A stretch of 64,000 nucleotides of DNA from CAZQQN01 sp964549595 (GTDB taxonomy: Bacteria > Bacteroidota > Bacteroidia > CAILMK01 > CAYYUA01). Every line of letters starts with the position of its first letter. Position 1 is the first letter of the stretch. Location of the stretch: positions 1-64,000 of the forward strand of contig CAZJWK010000002.1 in the NCBI GenBank assembly GCA_964549595.1. The letters run 5' to 3'. Position numbers and translations under genes: made by a program. The notes under the pieces were generated by a model, which made no database searches, was not told the origin of the DNA, and saw only the letters and a list, made by a program, of their open reading frames with translations. Below are positions 40,228 through 50,525 of the stretch, piece after piece.

Positions 40228-42954
40228 ATGAATCCAATGTCAATCATTTATAGTGCTGATAGCAAATACGTGGATTCCTTGTACAAAACCTACAAAGACA
40301 ATCCGGAAGCAGTTGACGAAACCTGGAGGCAATTCTTTGAAGGGTTTGATTTTGCCCTTACTATGAATGGAACGGGACAGGATTTATCGGAAGGGCAACT
40401 TCAAAAGGAAATCAATGTTTACCGGTTGATTGAAGGCTACCGTTACAGGGGGCATTTATTGTCTGATACCAACCCGATTCGAGAGCGGAAAGACCGGGAG
40501 GCGCACTTGTCCCTTGAACATTATGGTTTAAGTGAAAACGATTGGGATTCAGAATTTTTAGTGGGAAGCGATTTAGGCTTAGGCACGGCTACTTTAAGGG
40601 ACATTATCAATCACCTTCAGAAAATTTATACAGGTTCCATAGGTGTCGAGTATAAACACATCAGAAAGAATGAGCACCTGGAATGGGTTAAAGGAAAATT
40701 TGAACAGGAATATCCTAACTTAAAGTTCTCATTAAATAAGAAGAAAAGAATACTGGAAAAGCTAAATGAGGCTGCGGTATTCGAGAATTTTCTCCATACC
40801 AAATACGTGGGCCAAAAGAGGTTTTCCCTTGAGGGTGGTGAAAATACCATTCCCGCTCTGGATGCTATTATTTCAGACAGTGCTGAGCAAGGTGTACAGG
40901 AGGTTGTCTTAGGCATGGCTCATCGAGGAAGGTTAAATGTGTTAGCGAATATTCTTGGTAAGACTTATGAATACATATTCAGTGAGTTTGAGGGAGAAGC
41001 CGAGCCGGATTTAACGATGGGTGACGGGGACGTTAAATATCACCTCGGTTTTGGTTCACAGGTTCAAACCTCCGAAGGTAAAGACGTTCATGTCAAACTG
41101 GCTCCTAACCCTTCTCATTTGGAGTCTGTGGATCCCGTTGTTGAGGGTTATGCCCGTGGAAAATCAGATGTCCTGTACAATGAGGATTCTAACAAAATTT
41201 TACCCATTTTACTTCACGGGGATGCAGCCTTATCCGGTCAGGGAGTTGTTTACGAGGTAATGCAGATGTCCGCTTTAGATGGTTATACAACGGGCGGAAC
41301 CATCCATTTTGTAATCAACAACCAAATTGGATTTACCACGGATTTTGATCAAGGTCGTTCTTCAGATTACTCCACAAGCGTGGGAAAAGTAGTGGATACA
41401 CCGATTATTCATGTGAACGGGGACGATGCAGAGGCTGTGGTGTATGCGGTTCAATTGGCGGTTGAATTTCGTCAGAAATTTAACCATGATATTTTCGTGG
41501 ACATGGTTTGTTACCGCAAACACGGCCACAACGAAGGAGACGATCCAAAAATTACCCAACCAAGCCTCTATCAAAAAATTGCGGACCATCCGGATCCCAG
41601 GGAAGTTTATAGCCAGCGGCTGGTTGAAGAGGGAGATATTGAAGCGCAAATGGCGAAAGACCTCAAAAAGGATTTCAAGAAAAAGCTTCAGGACCGCCTT
41701 AATATGGTCCGGGAACAACCCTTGGAATATGAATACCAAGAGCCGGATAAGGAATGGCGAAAATTAAGAAGATCTCAGCCTGAGGATTTTAACGAATCTC
41801 CTGATACTAGTGTGAGTAAGGAATCTCTTGAAAAAGTAATTAAGGCATTAACCTATAAACCGGAAGAATTTACCCCCATAAAACAAATAAAAAAGGAGCT
41901 TGAAAAACGCCAAAAGGGTTGGGAAGAAGGGCAATTTGATTGGGCTTTAGGGGAATTGACGGCTTATGGCACCTTAATGCTTGATGGCAATGATGTTAGA
42001 TTAAGTGGTCAGGATACAGTGAGGGGTACTTTTGCTCATCGGCATTCTGTTATCTTTGACGCTAATGATAATACGCCCTTTAACAGCCTTAATCACATTG
42101 ATAACGCTAAAGGGAATTTTCGTGTGTATAATTCCCTTCTGTCAGAAAACGCTGCTTTGGGATTTGAATATGGTTATGCCCTGGCTTATCCTTATTCGTT
42201 GACCATTTGGGAAGCGCAATTCGGAGATTTTAATAATGGTGCACAAACCGTGATTGATCAGTTTATTGCCTCCGGAGAATCCAAATGGCAAAAAATGAAC
42301 GGATTGGTAATGCTTCTTCCTCATGGTTACGAGGGGCAAGGGCCGGAACATTCAAATGCCCGGCCCGAAAGGTTTCTGCAACTTGCCGCTGAGCAAAATT
42401 TAGTATTGGGCAATTTTACAACACCCGCCAATTTTTTCCATGCCCTGAGGCGGCAACTCAAATGGGAATTCCGAAAGCCGTTGATTGTCATGAGTCCAAA
42501 ATCCCTCCTGAGGCATCCTCGCTGCGTTTCGGATATTAGTGAGTTTACAGAGGGAAAATTCAGAGAGCTCATTGATGATGAAGCGTTTAGGGATAATCCC
42601 GAAAAAGCGGAGCGGGTTTTGTTATGCAGCGGCAAAGTTTATTACGACTTGTTAGCCAAAAAAGAGGAACAAGGGATCGATAACATAGCCATTATTCGAT
42701 TGGAACAACTATACCCCATGCCTGAAAATCAATTGGAGGCTGTTTACGAAAGGTATAGCAATGCGGATTTTTATTGGGTTCAGGAAGAGCCCAAAAATAT
42801 GGGACCTTGGACTTACTTACTAAGGTGGGAGGAAAACTGTAAACATTTAAAATTGATTGCCAGAAAAGCGAGTGCTTCACCTGCTACTGGTTTTCACAAA
42901 GTCCATGAGCGGGAGCAGCAAGCTATTGTCAATGAAGCATTAGGGTTAGAATGA
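40228..42954 (+). CDS. sucA: 2-oxoglutarate dehydrogenase E1 component
   Basis: E1 decarboxylates 2-oxoglutarate with thiamine diphosphate in the TCA cycle. The 908-residue protein has the N-terminal short-chain segment with YKDNPEAVDETWRQFFEGF, the E1 core with VLGMAHRGRLNVLANILGK and GDAALSGQGVVYEVMQMSAL (thiamine diphosphate region), and the transketolase-like domain with LLPHGYEGQGPEHSNARPER. Full length. sucB follows 30 bases later, then lpdA, giving the whole complex in one operon. Confidence 0.98.
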   Translation: MNPMSIIYSADSKYVDSLYKTYKDNPEAVDETWRQFFEGFDFALTMNGTGQDLSEGQLQKEINVYRLIEGYRYRGHLLSDTNPIRERKDREAHLSLEHYGLSENDWDSEFLVGSDLGLGTATLRDIINHLQKIYTGSIGVEYKHIRKNEHLEWVKGKFEQEYPNLKFSLNKKKRILEKLNEAAVFENFLHTKYVGQKRFSLEGGENTIPALDAIISDSAEQGVQEVVLGMAHRGRLNVLANILGKTYEYIFSEFEGEAEPDLTMGDGDVKYHLGFGSQVQTSEGKDVHVKLAPNPSHLESVDPVVEGYARGKSDVLYNEDSNKILPILLHGDAALSGQGVVYEVMQMSALDGYTTGGTIHFVINNQIGFTTDFDQGRSSDYSTSVGKVVDTPIIHVNGDDAEAVVYAVQLAVEFRQKFNHDIFVDMVCYRKHGHNEGDDPKITQPSLYQKIADHPDPREVYSQRLVEEGDIEAQMAKDLKKDFKKKLQDRLNMVREQPLEYEYQEPDKEWRKLRRSQPEDFNESPDTSVSKESLEKVIKALTYKPEEFTPIKQIKKELEKRQKGWEEGQFDWALGELTAYGTLMLDGNDVRLSGQDTVRGTFAHRHSVIFDANDNTPFNSLNHIDNAKGNFRVYNSLLSENAALGFEYGYALAYPYSLTIWEAQFGDFNNGAQTVIDQFIASGESKWQKMNGLVMLLPHGYEGQGPEHSNARPERFLQLAAEQNLVLGNFTTPANFFHALRRQLKWEFRKPLIVMSPKSLLRHPRCVSDISEFTEGKFRELIDDEAFRDNPEKAERVLLCSGKVYYDLLAKKEEQGIDNIAIIRLEQLYPMPENQLEAVYERYSNADFYWVQEEPKNMGPWTYLLRWEENCKHLKLIARKASASPATGFHKVHEREQQAIVNEALGLE

Positions 42955-42984
42955 TCAACTGAGAACAATAAATAATTATTCACC

Positions 42985-44289
42985 ATGCCAGTAGATATTA
43001 AAGTGCCCAACATTGGAGAATCTGTTAGTGAAGTAACTATTTCCAGCTGGACGAAAAATGAAGGGGATTATGTGGAAATGGATGAAGTCATTTGCGAGAT
43101 AGAATCCGATAAAGCTACCTTTGAGCTCAATGCCGAGGATGATGGTATTTTACATATTGAGGTTGAAGAGGGCGAAACGGTTAGTGTAGGTGATAAAGTC
43201 GCTTCCATTGATACTGAAGCGGCTGCTCCTGAGAAGGCAAGTGAGGAAGAAGAAAAAGCTGAAGCGGTTTCTGAGGAAACTGAGAAAAAAGAAAGTGCTC
43301 CTGCTGCCGAACCTGAAGGTAAGCAAACCTACGCCACGGGTACTCCATCGCCTGCTGCTAAGAAGATTTTAGATGAAAATGGTATCAACCCGGATGAAGT
43401 GAAGGGAACGGGTAAAGATGGGCGCATTACAAAGGATGATGCGCAAAAAGCTGTTGCTGAAAAGTCAGCTCCCAAGGAAAAAGCAGAAAAAACTAAGGAG
43501 GAACCTGCTAAAGAAAAAGCTTCTTCCGAAAACGAAACCCCCGAGTTGGGTGAAGCACCCAAACCTAAAAGTCACGGGATAACCCGCGAGGTCAGAAAAG
43601 AAAAAATGACCACGCTAAGGAAGACCATCTCCAAAAAACTGGTGGCTGCTAAGAATGAGACGGCCATGCTAACCACCTTCAATGAGGTAGACATGAAAAA
43701 CCTCATGGATCTGCGCAAAAAATACAAAGACCCATTCAAGGAAAAGTTTGATGTAAACCTGGGTTTCATGTCTTTTTTTGCGAAGGCAGTTTGTGAAGCC
43801 GTCAAGGAATATCCTGCCGTTAATGCCAAGATCCTTGAGGAAGAAGAAGCCATTGAATACTATGACTATGTGGACCTTGGTATTGCCGTTTCCACTCCAC
43901 GGGGATTGGTGGTCCCGAATATCAGGAATGCCGAATCCATGAGTTTTGAAGAAATAGAAAAATCGGTCATCCATTTTGCACAGAAGGCCAGGGATAATAA
44001 GATAGGTGTGGATGAAATGCAGGGAGGCACATTTTCCATCACCAATGGAGGCATTTTTGGCTCTATGCTTTCCACCCCGATACTGAATGCCCCACAATCA
44101 GCCATTTTAGGGATGCACAATATTGTGGAGAGGCCCGTGGCTATTGATGGAGAAGTAGTGATCAGACCCATTATGTACGTAGCACTTTCCTATGATCACA
44201 GGCTGGTTGATGGCAAGGAATCGGTTAGTTTCCTTTACCGGATTAAGGAGTTCATTGAGGACCCTGCCAGGTTATTATTAGGGGTTTAA
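42985..44289 (+). CDS. sucB: 2-oxoglutarate dehydrogenase E2, succinyltransferase
   Basis: E2 transfers the succinyl group to CoA. The 434-residue protein has a lipoyl domain (1-75) with the modified Lys43 in ESDKATFE, a Glu/Ala/Pro-rich acidic linker, an E3/E1-binding domain (about 117-157, [15 protein letters not shown]), a second linker, and a catalytic domain with His405 and Asp409 in [12 protein letters not shown]. The architecture fits SucB rather than a pyruvate dehydrogenase E2, and position behind sucA agrees. Confidence 0.97.
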   Translation: MPVDIKVPNIGESVSEVTISSWTKNEGDYVEMDEVICEIESDKATFELNAEDDGILHIEVEEGETVSVGDKVASIDTEAAAPEKASEEEEKAEAVSEETEKKESAPAAEPEGKQTYATGTPSPAAKKILDENGINPDEVKGTGKDGRITKDDAQKAVAEKSAPKEKAEKTKEEPAKEKASSENETPELGEAPKPKSHGITREVRKEKMTTLRKTISKKLVAAKNETAMLTTFNEVDMKNLMDLRKKYKDPFKEKFDVNLGFMSFFAKAVCEAVKEYPAVNAKILEEEEAIEYYDYVDLGIAVSTPRGLVVPNIRNAESMSFEEIEKSVIHFAQKARDNKIGVDEMQGGTFSITNGGIFGSMLSTPILNAPQSAILGMHNIVERPVAIDGEVVIRPIMYVALSYDHRLVDGKESVSFLYRIKEFIEDPARLLLGV

Positions 44290-44354
44290 TGGATTCATTA
44301 AATTTAAATACAAGAAAAACAATCATTTAGCCAACAAAAGATAATTCTAAACCA

Positions 44355-45758
44355 ATGGCAAAATACGATGTTACGGTAATCGGATCAGGACCCGGTGGTT
44401 ATTACGCGGCGATCCGTTGCGCGCAATTAGGTTTCAAAACAGCCATCATTGAAAAGTATGATTCTTTGGGAGGTACTTGTCTGAACGTGGGTTGCATCCC
44501 TTCAAAAGCCCTTCTGGATTCCACCCATCTTTACCATGATGCCGTTACGGAATTTCCTGAGCATGGTATTCAAATAGAGGACAAGGGGATAGATTTTAAA
44601 CAAATGATAGAGCGGAAACGCCAAGTCGTTAAGCAAACTGTGGATGGGATCAATTTTTTAATGAAAAAGAATAAGATTGACGTTTATACGGGTGTTGGGA
44701 GTTTCAAGGATAAGAATACCATTACCGTTCATAAAAATGATGATTCCACTGAAGAGGTGAGTACGGATAAAACCATTATAGCTACCGGTTCTAAACCCTC
44801 TTCGCTACCTAACATAGAGATTGATAAAGAACGGATTATTTCTTCAACCGAAGCCCTTGAGCTTTCCGAGGTACCCGGAAAAATGGTGGTAATAGGAGGG
44901 GGATACATTGGTTTGGAAATGGGTTCCGTATACAAAAGGCTTGGCACGGAGGTAAAAGTACTTGAATATTTGGATAGCGTGCTACCCAATATGGAAAAAG
45001 CCCTGGGTAAAGAATTGAAAAAAGTGCTTAAGAAACAAGGAATGAATTTTCATTTCAATACGAAGGTGACAAGTGTTGAAAATACAGGGGAAGGAGTAGT
45101 GGTCAAGGCCGAAAACAAAAAAGGGGAAGCTCAGGAATTTCAGGGTGATTATTGCTTAGTTGCTGTGGGAAGAAAGGCTTATACCCAAAATTTAGGTCTG
45201 GAAAATGTTGGACTCTCTACTGATGATCACGGAAAAGTAACTGTAAATGAGCAACTCGAAACTCAGGTTCCGGGTATTTACGCCATTGGTGATGTGGTTG
45301 CCGGACCCATGCTTGCCCATAAAGCTGAGGAAGAAGGCAGTTTTGTAGCAGAAGTGATGGCCGGGCAAAAGCCCCATATGAATTATAACCTTATCCCAGA
45401 AGTGGTCTATACTTGGCCCGAAGTGGCTTCTGTGGGTTACAAGGAATATGAGCTTAAAGAAAAGGGGTTTGAATACAAAACAGGTAGTTTCCCTTACAGG
45501 GCTTCTGGAAGAGCAAGGGCTAGTAATGATTTGGATGGAGAAGTTCGTGTTTTTGCCGATAGCCAAACTGATGAATTATTGGGTGTACACATTATTGGTC
45601 CGCGGGCCTCTGATATGATTGCTGAGGGTGTTGTGGCTATGGAATACAGGGCCTCTGCTGAGGATATTGCGCGCATGAGCCATGCCCATCCGACTTTTAC
45701 AGAAGCCATAAAAGAAGCTTGCTTGGCTGCTACCGATGACCGGGCCATTCACATTTAA
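44355..45758 (+). CDS. lpdA: Dihydrolipoyl dehydrogenase (E3)
   Basis: E3 reoxidises the lipoyl group of E2 with FAD and NAD+. The 467-residue protein has the FAD motif VIGSGPGGYYAAI (8-20), the redox disulfide Cys42/Cys47 in GGTCLNVGCIPSKALL, the NAD motif VIGGGYIGLEMGSVYKRLG, and the C-terminal HAHPTFTEA with the active-site histidine and glutamate. It lies 65 bases after sucB and may serve the pyruvate dehydrogenase complex too. Confidence 0.98.
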   Translation: MAKYDVTVIGSGPGGYYAAIRCAQLGFKTAIIEKYDSLGGTCLNVGCIPSKALLDSTHLYHDAVTEFPEHGIQIEDKGIDFKQMIERKRQVVKQTVDGINFLMKKNKIDVYTGVGSFKDKNTITVHKNDDSTEEVSTDKTIIATGSKPSSLPNIEIDKERIISSTEALELSEVPGKMVVIGGGYIGLEMGSVYKRLGTEVKVLEYLDSVLPNMEKALGKELKKVLKKQGMNFHFNTKVTSVENTGEGVVVKAENKKGEAQEFQGDYCLVAVGRKAYTQNLGLENVGLSTDDHGKVTVNEQLETQVPGIYAIGDVVAGPMLAHKAEEEGSFVAEVMAGQKPHMNYNLIPEVVYTWPEVASVGYKEYELKEKGFEYKTGSFPYRASGRARASNDLDGEVRVFADSQTDELLGVHIIGPRASDMIAEGVVAMEYRASAEDIARMSHAHPTFTEAIKEACLAATDDRAIHI

Positions 45759-45793
45759 AACCTTAAAATTTAAAACGTCAAAAACTGAAAACT

Positions 45794-46327
45794 ATGCATT
45801 ACTTAGCGTTTTTATTGATCATTGGTATGAGCTTAACAGCTTGTCAAAACAATTCGAAAGAACAAACCAACAAGGAAGAGGACGATAACAAAGCGTCAGA
45901 TTCCGTTGCGATGAAAAAGGAAAAAGATCAGTATGATACGGTTCATTACGGGAAAAAGATAAAGGAGAAAGGGGCGTTATCACTGGCTTCGGCACTGGAT
46001 TCTATGGGTGATAAGGAGGAATACCATGCTAAGGTAAAAGGCAAAGTGACTTCCGTTTGTCAAAAGAAAGGTTGCTGGATGAAATTAGAACGGCCTGATG
46101 GCCAATCCATGCGAGTAACCTTTAAAGATTATGGTTTTTTTGTCCCGAAAGACCTTGCCGGAGAAAAAGTGGTCATGCAGGGAAAGGCTTACACAGATAC
46201 CCTTTCTGTGAAGCATAGGAAGCATTTTGCCCGTGATGCGGGAAAATCAGAGAAAGAAGTTGAGGAAATAACCGAGCCGAAAATGCAGGTTGCTTTTAAA
46301 GCGGAGGGGGTTAAAATTCTGCAATAA
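45794..46327 (+). CDS. DUF4920 domain-containing lipoprotein
   Basis: The 177-residue protein has a lipoprotein signal with lipobox LTAC (Cys17), a polar Lys/Glu/Asp linker, and a DUF4920 domain from about residue 52 (HYGKKIKEKGALSLASAL) with KVKGKVTSVCQKKGCWMKLE and KDYGFFVPKDLAGEKVVMQG. The CxxxxGCWM stretch recalls a metal- or redox-active site but this is not established. Starts 35 bases after lpdA; co-transcription is plausible, a functional link is not shown. Confidence 0.85.
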   Translation: MHYLAFLLIIGMSLTACQNNSKEQTNKEEDDNKASDSVAMKKEKDQYDTVHYGKKIKEKGALSLASALDSMGDKEEYHAKVKGKVTSVCQKKGCWMKLERPDGQSMRVTFKDYGFFVPKDLAGEKVVMQGKAYTDTLSVKHRKHFARDAGKSEKEVEEITEPKMQVAFKAEGVKILQ

Positions 46328-46645
46328 ATTTCACCCTATAAGATCCCGAAGGAAATGGATATTTGATTGATGAGGTGTTTCTCTTACGCTGCTTTGTTTT
46401 AAGCCAAAGGGTTTCTTAAAAGCCATATTCAAGAGTCCCTGATTATTTATAATTTATATTTAACTTTTTAACTGTCTAAAAAGGAAATGCCTAAATAACA
46501 TAATAGAGCCGACCAAAGGTCAACAAACGGCATCGAACTATTCGGGCATTTCCATTTAGTCAACCATAAGCAAATAAACATTGGCTCTTAACTCAGGTCA
46601 AGCAGGGGTTATAAATCATTGTTGACTCGAAAGGTTGAACTAAAA
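46328..46645. other. Convergent intergenic region with structured element
   Basis: Between the stops of the DUF4920 gene (+) and aroC (-), 318 bases. I see no credible small gene. It contains the nested palindrome at 46474-46561, listed separately. The first 140 bases are AT-rich and hold no clear terminator. Confidence 0.7.
46474..46561. repeat. Nested palindromic hairpin element
   Basis: The outer arms GGAAATGCC (46483-46491) and GGCATTTCC (46545-46553) pair perfectly and extend imperfectly outward (GTCTAAA and TTTAGTC). Inside, AATAG (46502-46506) pairs with CTATT (46538-46542), GCC (46508-46510) with GGC (46529-46531), and GACC (46511-46514) with GGTC (46518-46521). The stems are properly nested, so the 88 bases can fold into one long interrupted hairpin. 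It could be a small repeat element or a structured RNA; strand and function are unknown. Confidence 0.55.
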
Positions 46646-47737
46646 CTACAACCGATCATCTCGGCTTCTTAAGCAATGATCGGTTAAAACAACCGCTGTC
46701 ATGGCTTCTACAATTGGTACCGCTCTTGGCACTACACAGGGATCGTGCCTTCCCTTTCCTTCAAGGTTTACCTCATTGCCTGATTTATCAACCGTTTTTT
46801 GTGGTTTGGCGATGGTCGCCACTGGTTTAAAAGCTATCCGAAATTCCAGGGGAGCGCCATTACTGATACCCCCTTGCACACCTCCTGAGTGATTGGTTTC
46901 AGTTTGGATTTGGCCTTCATTTCCGGTTGCTGTGAAAAGATCGTTATGGGCTGAACCATTCATGGAAGCCGCCTTGAAGCCTTCACCGATCTCAAATCCT
47001 TTGCTTGCATTAATGGAAAGCATTGCTTTGGCCAAATCACTTTCAAGCTTATCAAAAACCGGTTCGCCCCAGCCTTCCGGAATATTCCTGACTTGGCAAC
47101 CAATGCAACCGCCAAGACTGTCTTTTTCTTTCCTGGCTTTTTTAATGGCTTCTTCCATTACTTGAGCTTTTGCCTGATCCGGGCACCTAACAGGATTTTG
47201 CTCAATTTGACTCAAGTCAATGTATGACCAATCTTCATCAAGTTTTACATCACCGATCTGATCAACAAAGGCATGGATAGCTAAATCGGGGGACAGGTGT
47301 TTCAATAATTGTTTTGCGATGGCTCCGGCTGCCACCCAATTGACTGTTTCTCGAGCAGAGGAACGGCCGCCACCGCGGTAATCACGAATGCCATATTTGG
47401 CTTCATATGTATAGTCAGCATGAGATGGACGGTAAACGTCTTTAAAACGTTGGTATTCTTCTGGCTTAGCGTCTTTATTAGGGATGGAGATGGCGATAGG
47501 GCTTCCTAAGGTTTGATTCTCAAATATCCCTGATTGTATCTGGAAGCTTTCATCCTCCTTGCGTTGGGTTGTAAGCTTGGATTGACCAGGTTTCCTTCTG
47601 TCCAATGCTTCCCGGATTGCTTGGGTATCGATAGGAATGCCGGCCGGGCATCCTTCAATGACAACGCCCATTCTTTTCCCATGGGATTCCCCAAATGTAG
47701 TTATCCTGAAAAGCTTGCCAAAGCTGTTTCCTCCCAT
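46646..47737 (-). CDS. aroC: Chorismate synthase
   Basis: AroC makes chorismate from EPSP with reduced flavin. The 363-residue protein starts GGNSFGKLFRITTFGESHGK, and has the family motifs GESHG, RPSHADYTYEAKYGIRDYRG and RGGGRSSARETVNWVAAGAI, and RHDPCVVPRAVPIVEAMTAV near the end. The last residues DHCLRSRDDRL include a 10-base inverted repeat (46650-46659 with 46676-46685). aroA lies 104 bases upstream on the same strand. Confidence 0.97.
   Translation of the reverse strand: MGGNSFGKLFRITTFGESHGKRMGVVIEGCPAGIPIDTQAIREALDRRKPGQSKLTTQRKEDESFQIQSGIFENQTLGSPIAISIPNKDAKPEEYQRFKDVYRPSHADYTYEAKYGIRDYRGGGRSSARETVNWVAAGAIAKQLLKHLSPDLAIHAFVDQIGDVKLDEDWSYIDLSQIEQNPVRCPDQAKAQVMEEAIKKARKEKDSLGGCIGCQVRNIPEGWGEPVFDKLESDLAKAMLSINASKGFEIGEGFKAASMNGSAHNDLFTATGNEGQIQTETNHSGGVQGGISNGAPLEFRIAFKPVATIAKPQKTVDKSGNEVNLEGKGRHDPCVVPRAVPIVEAMTAVVLTDHCLRSRDDRL
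46650..46685 (-). repeat. Inverted repeat at the aroC 3' end
   Basis: AACCGATCAT (46650-46659) and ATGATCGGTT (46676-46685) form a perfect 10-base stem with a 16-base loop, inside the last codons of aroC. No T run follows on the minus strand beyond GTAGTTTTAG, so terminator function is only possible. Confidence 0.45.
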
Positions 47738-47841
47738 ATAGCTTGTTTCTTAAGTTTGTGTTTTACGCCCCATTTTCAAAATGCCTAACATACTTTAAAA
47801 AACAATTCTTCTTCAAAATGGATTGCTTAGACAAAAACAAA

Positions 47842-49071
47842 TTATTGGCAATTAAATCCCATTTGATTTAATTGCTTCCAAAATCCGGGATAGGATTTAT
47901 CAACAACCTCCGGTTCGGCTATCTTTAACTGTTTATTAAGGGCAGCTAATATGGGCCAGCTCATGGCCAGGCGGTGGTCATTATAAGTTTCCAGAACCTG
48001 GGAAGATGCCGGTACTGGATCAAACTCATAGCAGGAAAGCTCCGTGTCAGTGCTATTCATTTTTGCACCCGTTTTTTGTAACTCTTTGCTGAGGGCTTTC
48101 AGGCGATCCGTTTCCTTATGCTTTAAGTGAGCCAGGCCTTTAAAACTGAACGGAATTTGTAAAGCCCTGCAAAGAGTGGCCAAAGTGGGTACCAGGTCCG
48201 GGTGATCGGTCATTAACGCTTCGAATTCTGAAGGGTAAAAGCTTTCTGACTCAACCAATAATCCTTCTCTTTTTTCAAAATTAAAACTTAAACCAAAGCG
48301 CGAAAGCAAAGAAATGATAGCCCGATCCCCCTGCCAGGAATTTTTTGATAAGCCGGAAAAGACAAGGTTACTACCCGGGAAAATACAAGCCAGACCAAAC
48401 CAGTAAGAAGCCGATGTCCAATCAGGTTCAATAGTCAATGGCTTGTCCGTAATTTGGGCTTTAGGGAACACTGCCACTTCATTGGACTTTTGCCGTACTT
48501 TCACATTAAAATATTCCAGCATTTTAATGGTCATATTGAAGTAAGGCCGTGATACCGGAATTCCTGAAAAAACCAAATGAATGCCTTTTTGGGTAAAGGG
48601 TGCTATGAGCAACAATGCGGTAATAAATTGGCTGCTTTCAGAAGCATCCAATTTCACCTGCCCGCCTTTCAGGGGTTTACCTTTTATTTCGATAGGCGGG
48701 TATCCTTGTTCTTCCAGGTATTGGATTTTAGCACCAAGTTGGTTCAGGGCATCTACAAGGGGGCCGATAGGGCGATTTTTCATACGGTTTTTCCCGGTTA
48801 GGGTCTTCTTTTCCCCGGTCATGGCGAAATAAGCTGTCAAGAACCGTAGTGTAGTCCCGGCATTTTGGCAATCCAGGGTGGTATCCTGGCTTTCAATAAG
48901 TTTTTGCATTAAACGGGTGTCATCCGCATCAGAGAGGTTTTTGATAGAAAAATTGCCGTTGCTCAAAGCTTGCAAAATTAATGCACGGTTACTCAAACTT
49001 TTGGAGGAAGGCAGGTTGATGGTGCCCTCCAACTTATTCGGTGTGGATTCGATTGAGATTACTTCGGTCAT
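47842..49071 (-). CDS. aroA: 3-phosphoshikimate 1-carboxyvinyltransferase (EPSP synthase)
   Basis: AroA joins phosphoenolpyruvate to shikimate 3-phosphate, the step before AroC. The 409-residue protein has GTINLPSSKSLSNRALILQA, LDCQNAGTTLRFLTAYFAMT (the family NAGTxxR motif), and AHLKHKETDRLKALSKELQK near the C terminus, with YNDHRLAMSWPILAALN. It lies 8 bases downstream of the CoA-transferase gene and upstream of aroC on the minus strand. Confidence 0.96.
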   Translation of the reverse strand: MTEVISIESTPNKLEGTINLPSSKSLSNRALILQALSNGNFSIKNLSDADDTRLMQKLIESQDTTLDCQNAGTTLRFLTAYFAMTGEKKTLTGKNRMKNRPIGPLVDALNQLGAKIQYLEEQGYPPIEIKGKPLKGGQVKLDASESSQFITALLLIAPFTQKGIHLVFSGIPVSRPYFNMTIKMLEYFNVKVRQKSNEVAVFPKAQITDKPLTIEPDWTSASYWFGLACIFPGSNLVFSGLSKNSWQGDRAIISLLSRFGLSFNFEKREGLLVESESFYPSEFEALMTDHPDLVPTLATLCRALQIPFSFKGLAHLKHKETDRLKALSKELQKTGAKMNSTDTELSCYEFDPVPASSQVLETYNDHRLAMSWPILAALNKQLKIAEPEVVDKSYPGFWKQLNQMGFNCQ

Positions 49072-49079
49072 ACGCTTTT

Positions 49080-50294
49080 TTAACCGATTACGGCTTCCTG
49101 AATAAATGCTTGAATTCGCTCATCCGCATAACCCAAATCCTGCTTTAAAATGGCTTCCCCTTCCGCGTTAAGATGAGGCGGTGGTGCCAGATGATTGTTT
49201 TGGTAATGTTCTGTCTCCCTAAATGCGATGGTTTTCAACCCTTTAAAGCATTCTGAGGTAAGTAATAAAGATTGGGCCTCTGGCTTTTCAAATATGGCTT
49301 TCATATCCAGAACCCTTCCTATGGGGATATTATGCTTACTCAAAGCTTTAATCAGGGGGTCTGCTTGCCATTTGGCAATAATTTGCTCAAGTGTTTTGTT
49401 GAGCATTGAACGGTTCTTAACCCGTTCATGGTTGGTTTTAAAATGGGGATCCCCGGCTAAATCAGGTTGATTAAGGATCCTGCAAAAATCAATAAATTGG
49501 CGGTTTGAACCAATGGCCAAAACCAAGGGTTGGTCATCTTTTGTATAAAAAATCGTACCGTATGGCGCAATATTAGGATGTTCAGAGCCGGTTCTTTGCG
49601 GAATTTTTCCTCCGACTAACCAATTTGTCGCTTGATTGGCCAGTGATGAAATTCCGGACTGTATTAGGGAAGTGGAAACCTTTTGCCCGTTTCCGGTTTG
49701 TTGCTTTCGGATGATGGCGGTCAATAAACCTTCTTTCAGTTGATGAGCCGCCATCAAATCCATTAGGGCCACAGGCATTTTAAGCGGTGGGCCATCGGGC
49801 ATACCATTCATAAAAGTAAAACCCGCTTCCGCTTGAATTATGGCATCGTAACCCACTCTTGAATCGTTTGGACCAAAACCTGTAATTTCCCCATAGAGGA
49901 CGGAAGGATTTAAAACTTTCAGCCTTTCGTAATTAAGACCAAGCCTTTCGGCATCTCCATGTTTAAAACTTGTAAGTATAATATCAGCTTTCTCAGCCAG
50001 GCTTTTGACTATGGCTATCCCTTCATTTTTCCGCAGGTCTACGGAAAGTGATTCCTTACCCCAGTTGACACTGGAAAAGTAAGATGAAATGTCGGATTCT
50101 TCCGGTTCCTTTTCCGTTTTCCATTGCCTTGTAACATCGCCTGCTGTTCGGTTGTTTTCCACTTTAATGACGCGAGCACCCAGTTCAGCAAAGAACATCC
50201 CCACAGCCGGCCCTGCTAAAACTCCGGACAGCTCAAGGACCATATAATCTTTAAATAGGGTGTTATTTTCCTGGTTTGAATGAATAAATGACAA
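49080..50294 (-). CDS. CaiB/BaiF family CoA-transferase
   Basis: A class III CoA-transferase of 404 residues. It begins near KDYMVLELSGVLAGPAVGMF, typical of the family, with FFAELGARVIKVENNRTAGD and LSVDLRKNEGIAIVKSLAEK. The conserved active-site aspartate falls in RVGYDAIIQAEAGFTFMNG. Members transfer CoA between carboxylic acids such as formate/oxalate, succinate/malate or carnitine derivatives; the substrate cannot be read from the sequence. It precedes aroA by 8 bases but has no known link to the shikimate pathway. Confidence 0.9.
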   Translation of the reverse strand: MSFIHSNQENNTLFKDYMVLELSGVLAGPAVGMFFAELGARVIKVENNRTAGDVTRQWKTEKEPEESDISSYFSSVNWGKESLSVDLRKNEGIAIVKSLAEKADIILTSFKHGDAERLGLNYERLKVLNPSVLYGEITGFGPNDSRVGYDAIIQAEAGFTFMNGMPDGPPLKMPVALMDLMAAHQLKEGLLTAIIRKQQTGNGQKVSTSLIQSGISSLANQATNWLVGGKIPQRTGSEHPNIAPYGTIFYTKDDQPLVLAIGSNRQFIDFCRILNQPDLAGDPHFKTNHERVKNRSMLNKTLEQIIAKWQADPLIKALSKHNIPIGRVLDMKAIFEKPEAQSLLLTSECFKGLKTIAFRETEHYQNNHLAPPPHLNAEGEAILKQDLGYADERIQAFIQEAVIG

Positions 50295-50525
50295 AAATTT
50301 AATGAGGCAACGTTATTCAAAAATTAAAGAATTAGCCAAAGTTGGCCCAATAAGGTTAATTATCATCCTTATGGCTTTTTATTTCGCTTGATCTTAATCA
50401 ACCCCTTTTGACCCTTTTTTGGCCAAGGGATAAAACGGGCCTTTCCTGTTTAATGGGATATAATTAGAACCCATTCAGTTCTTTAATGGTCATGTTTTTT
50501 TAGACTGTTTTCCAATGCCGCATTT

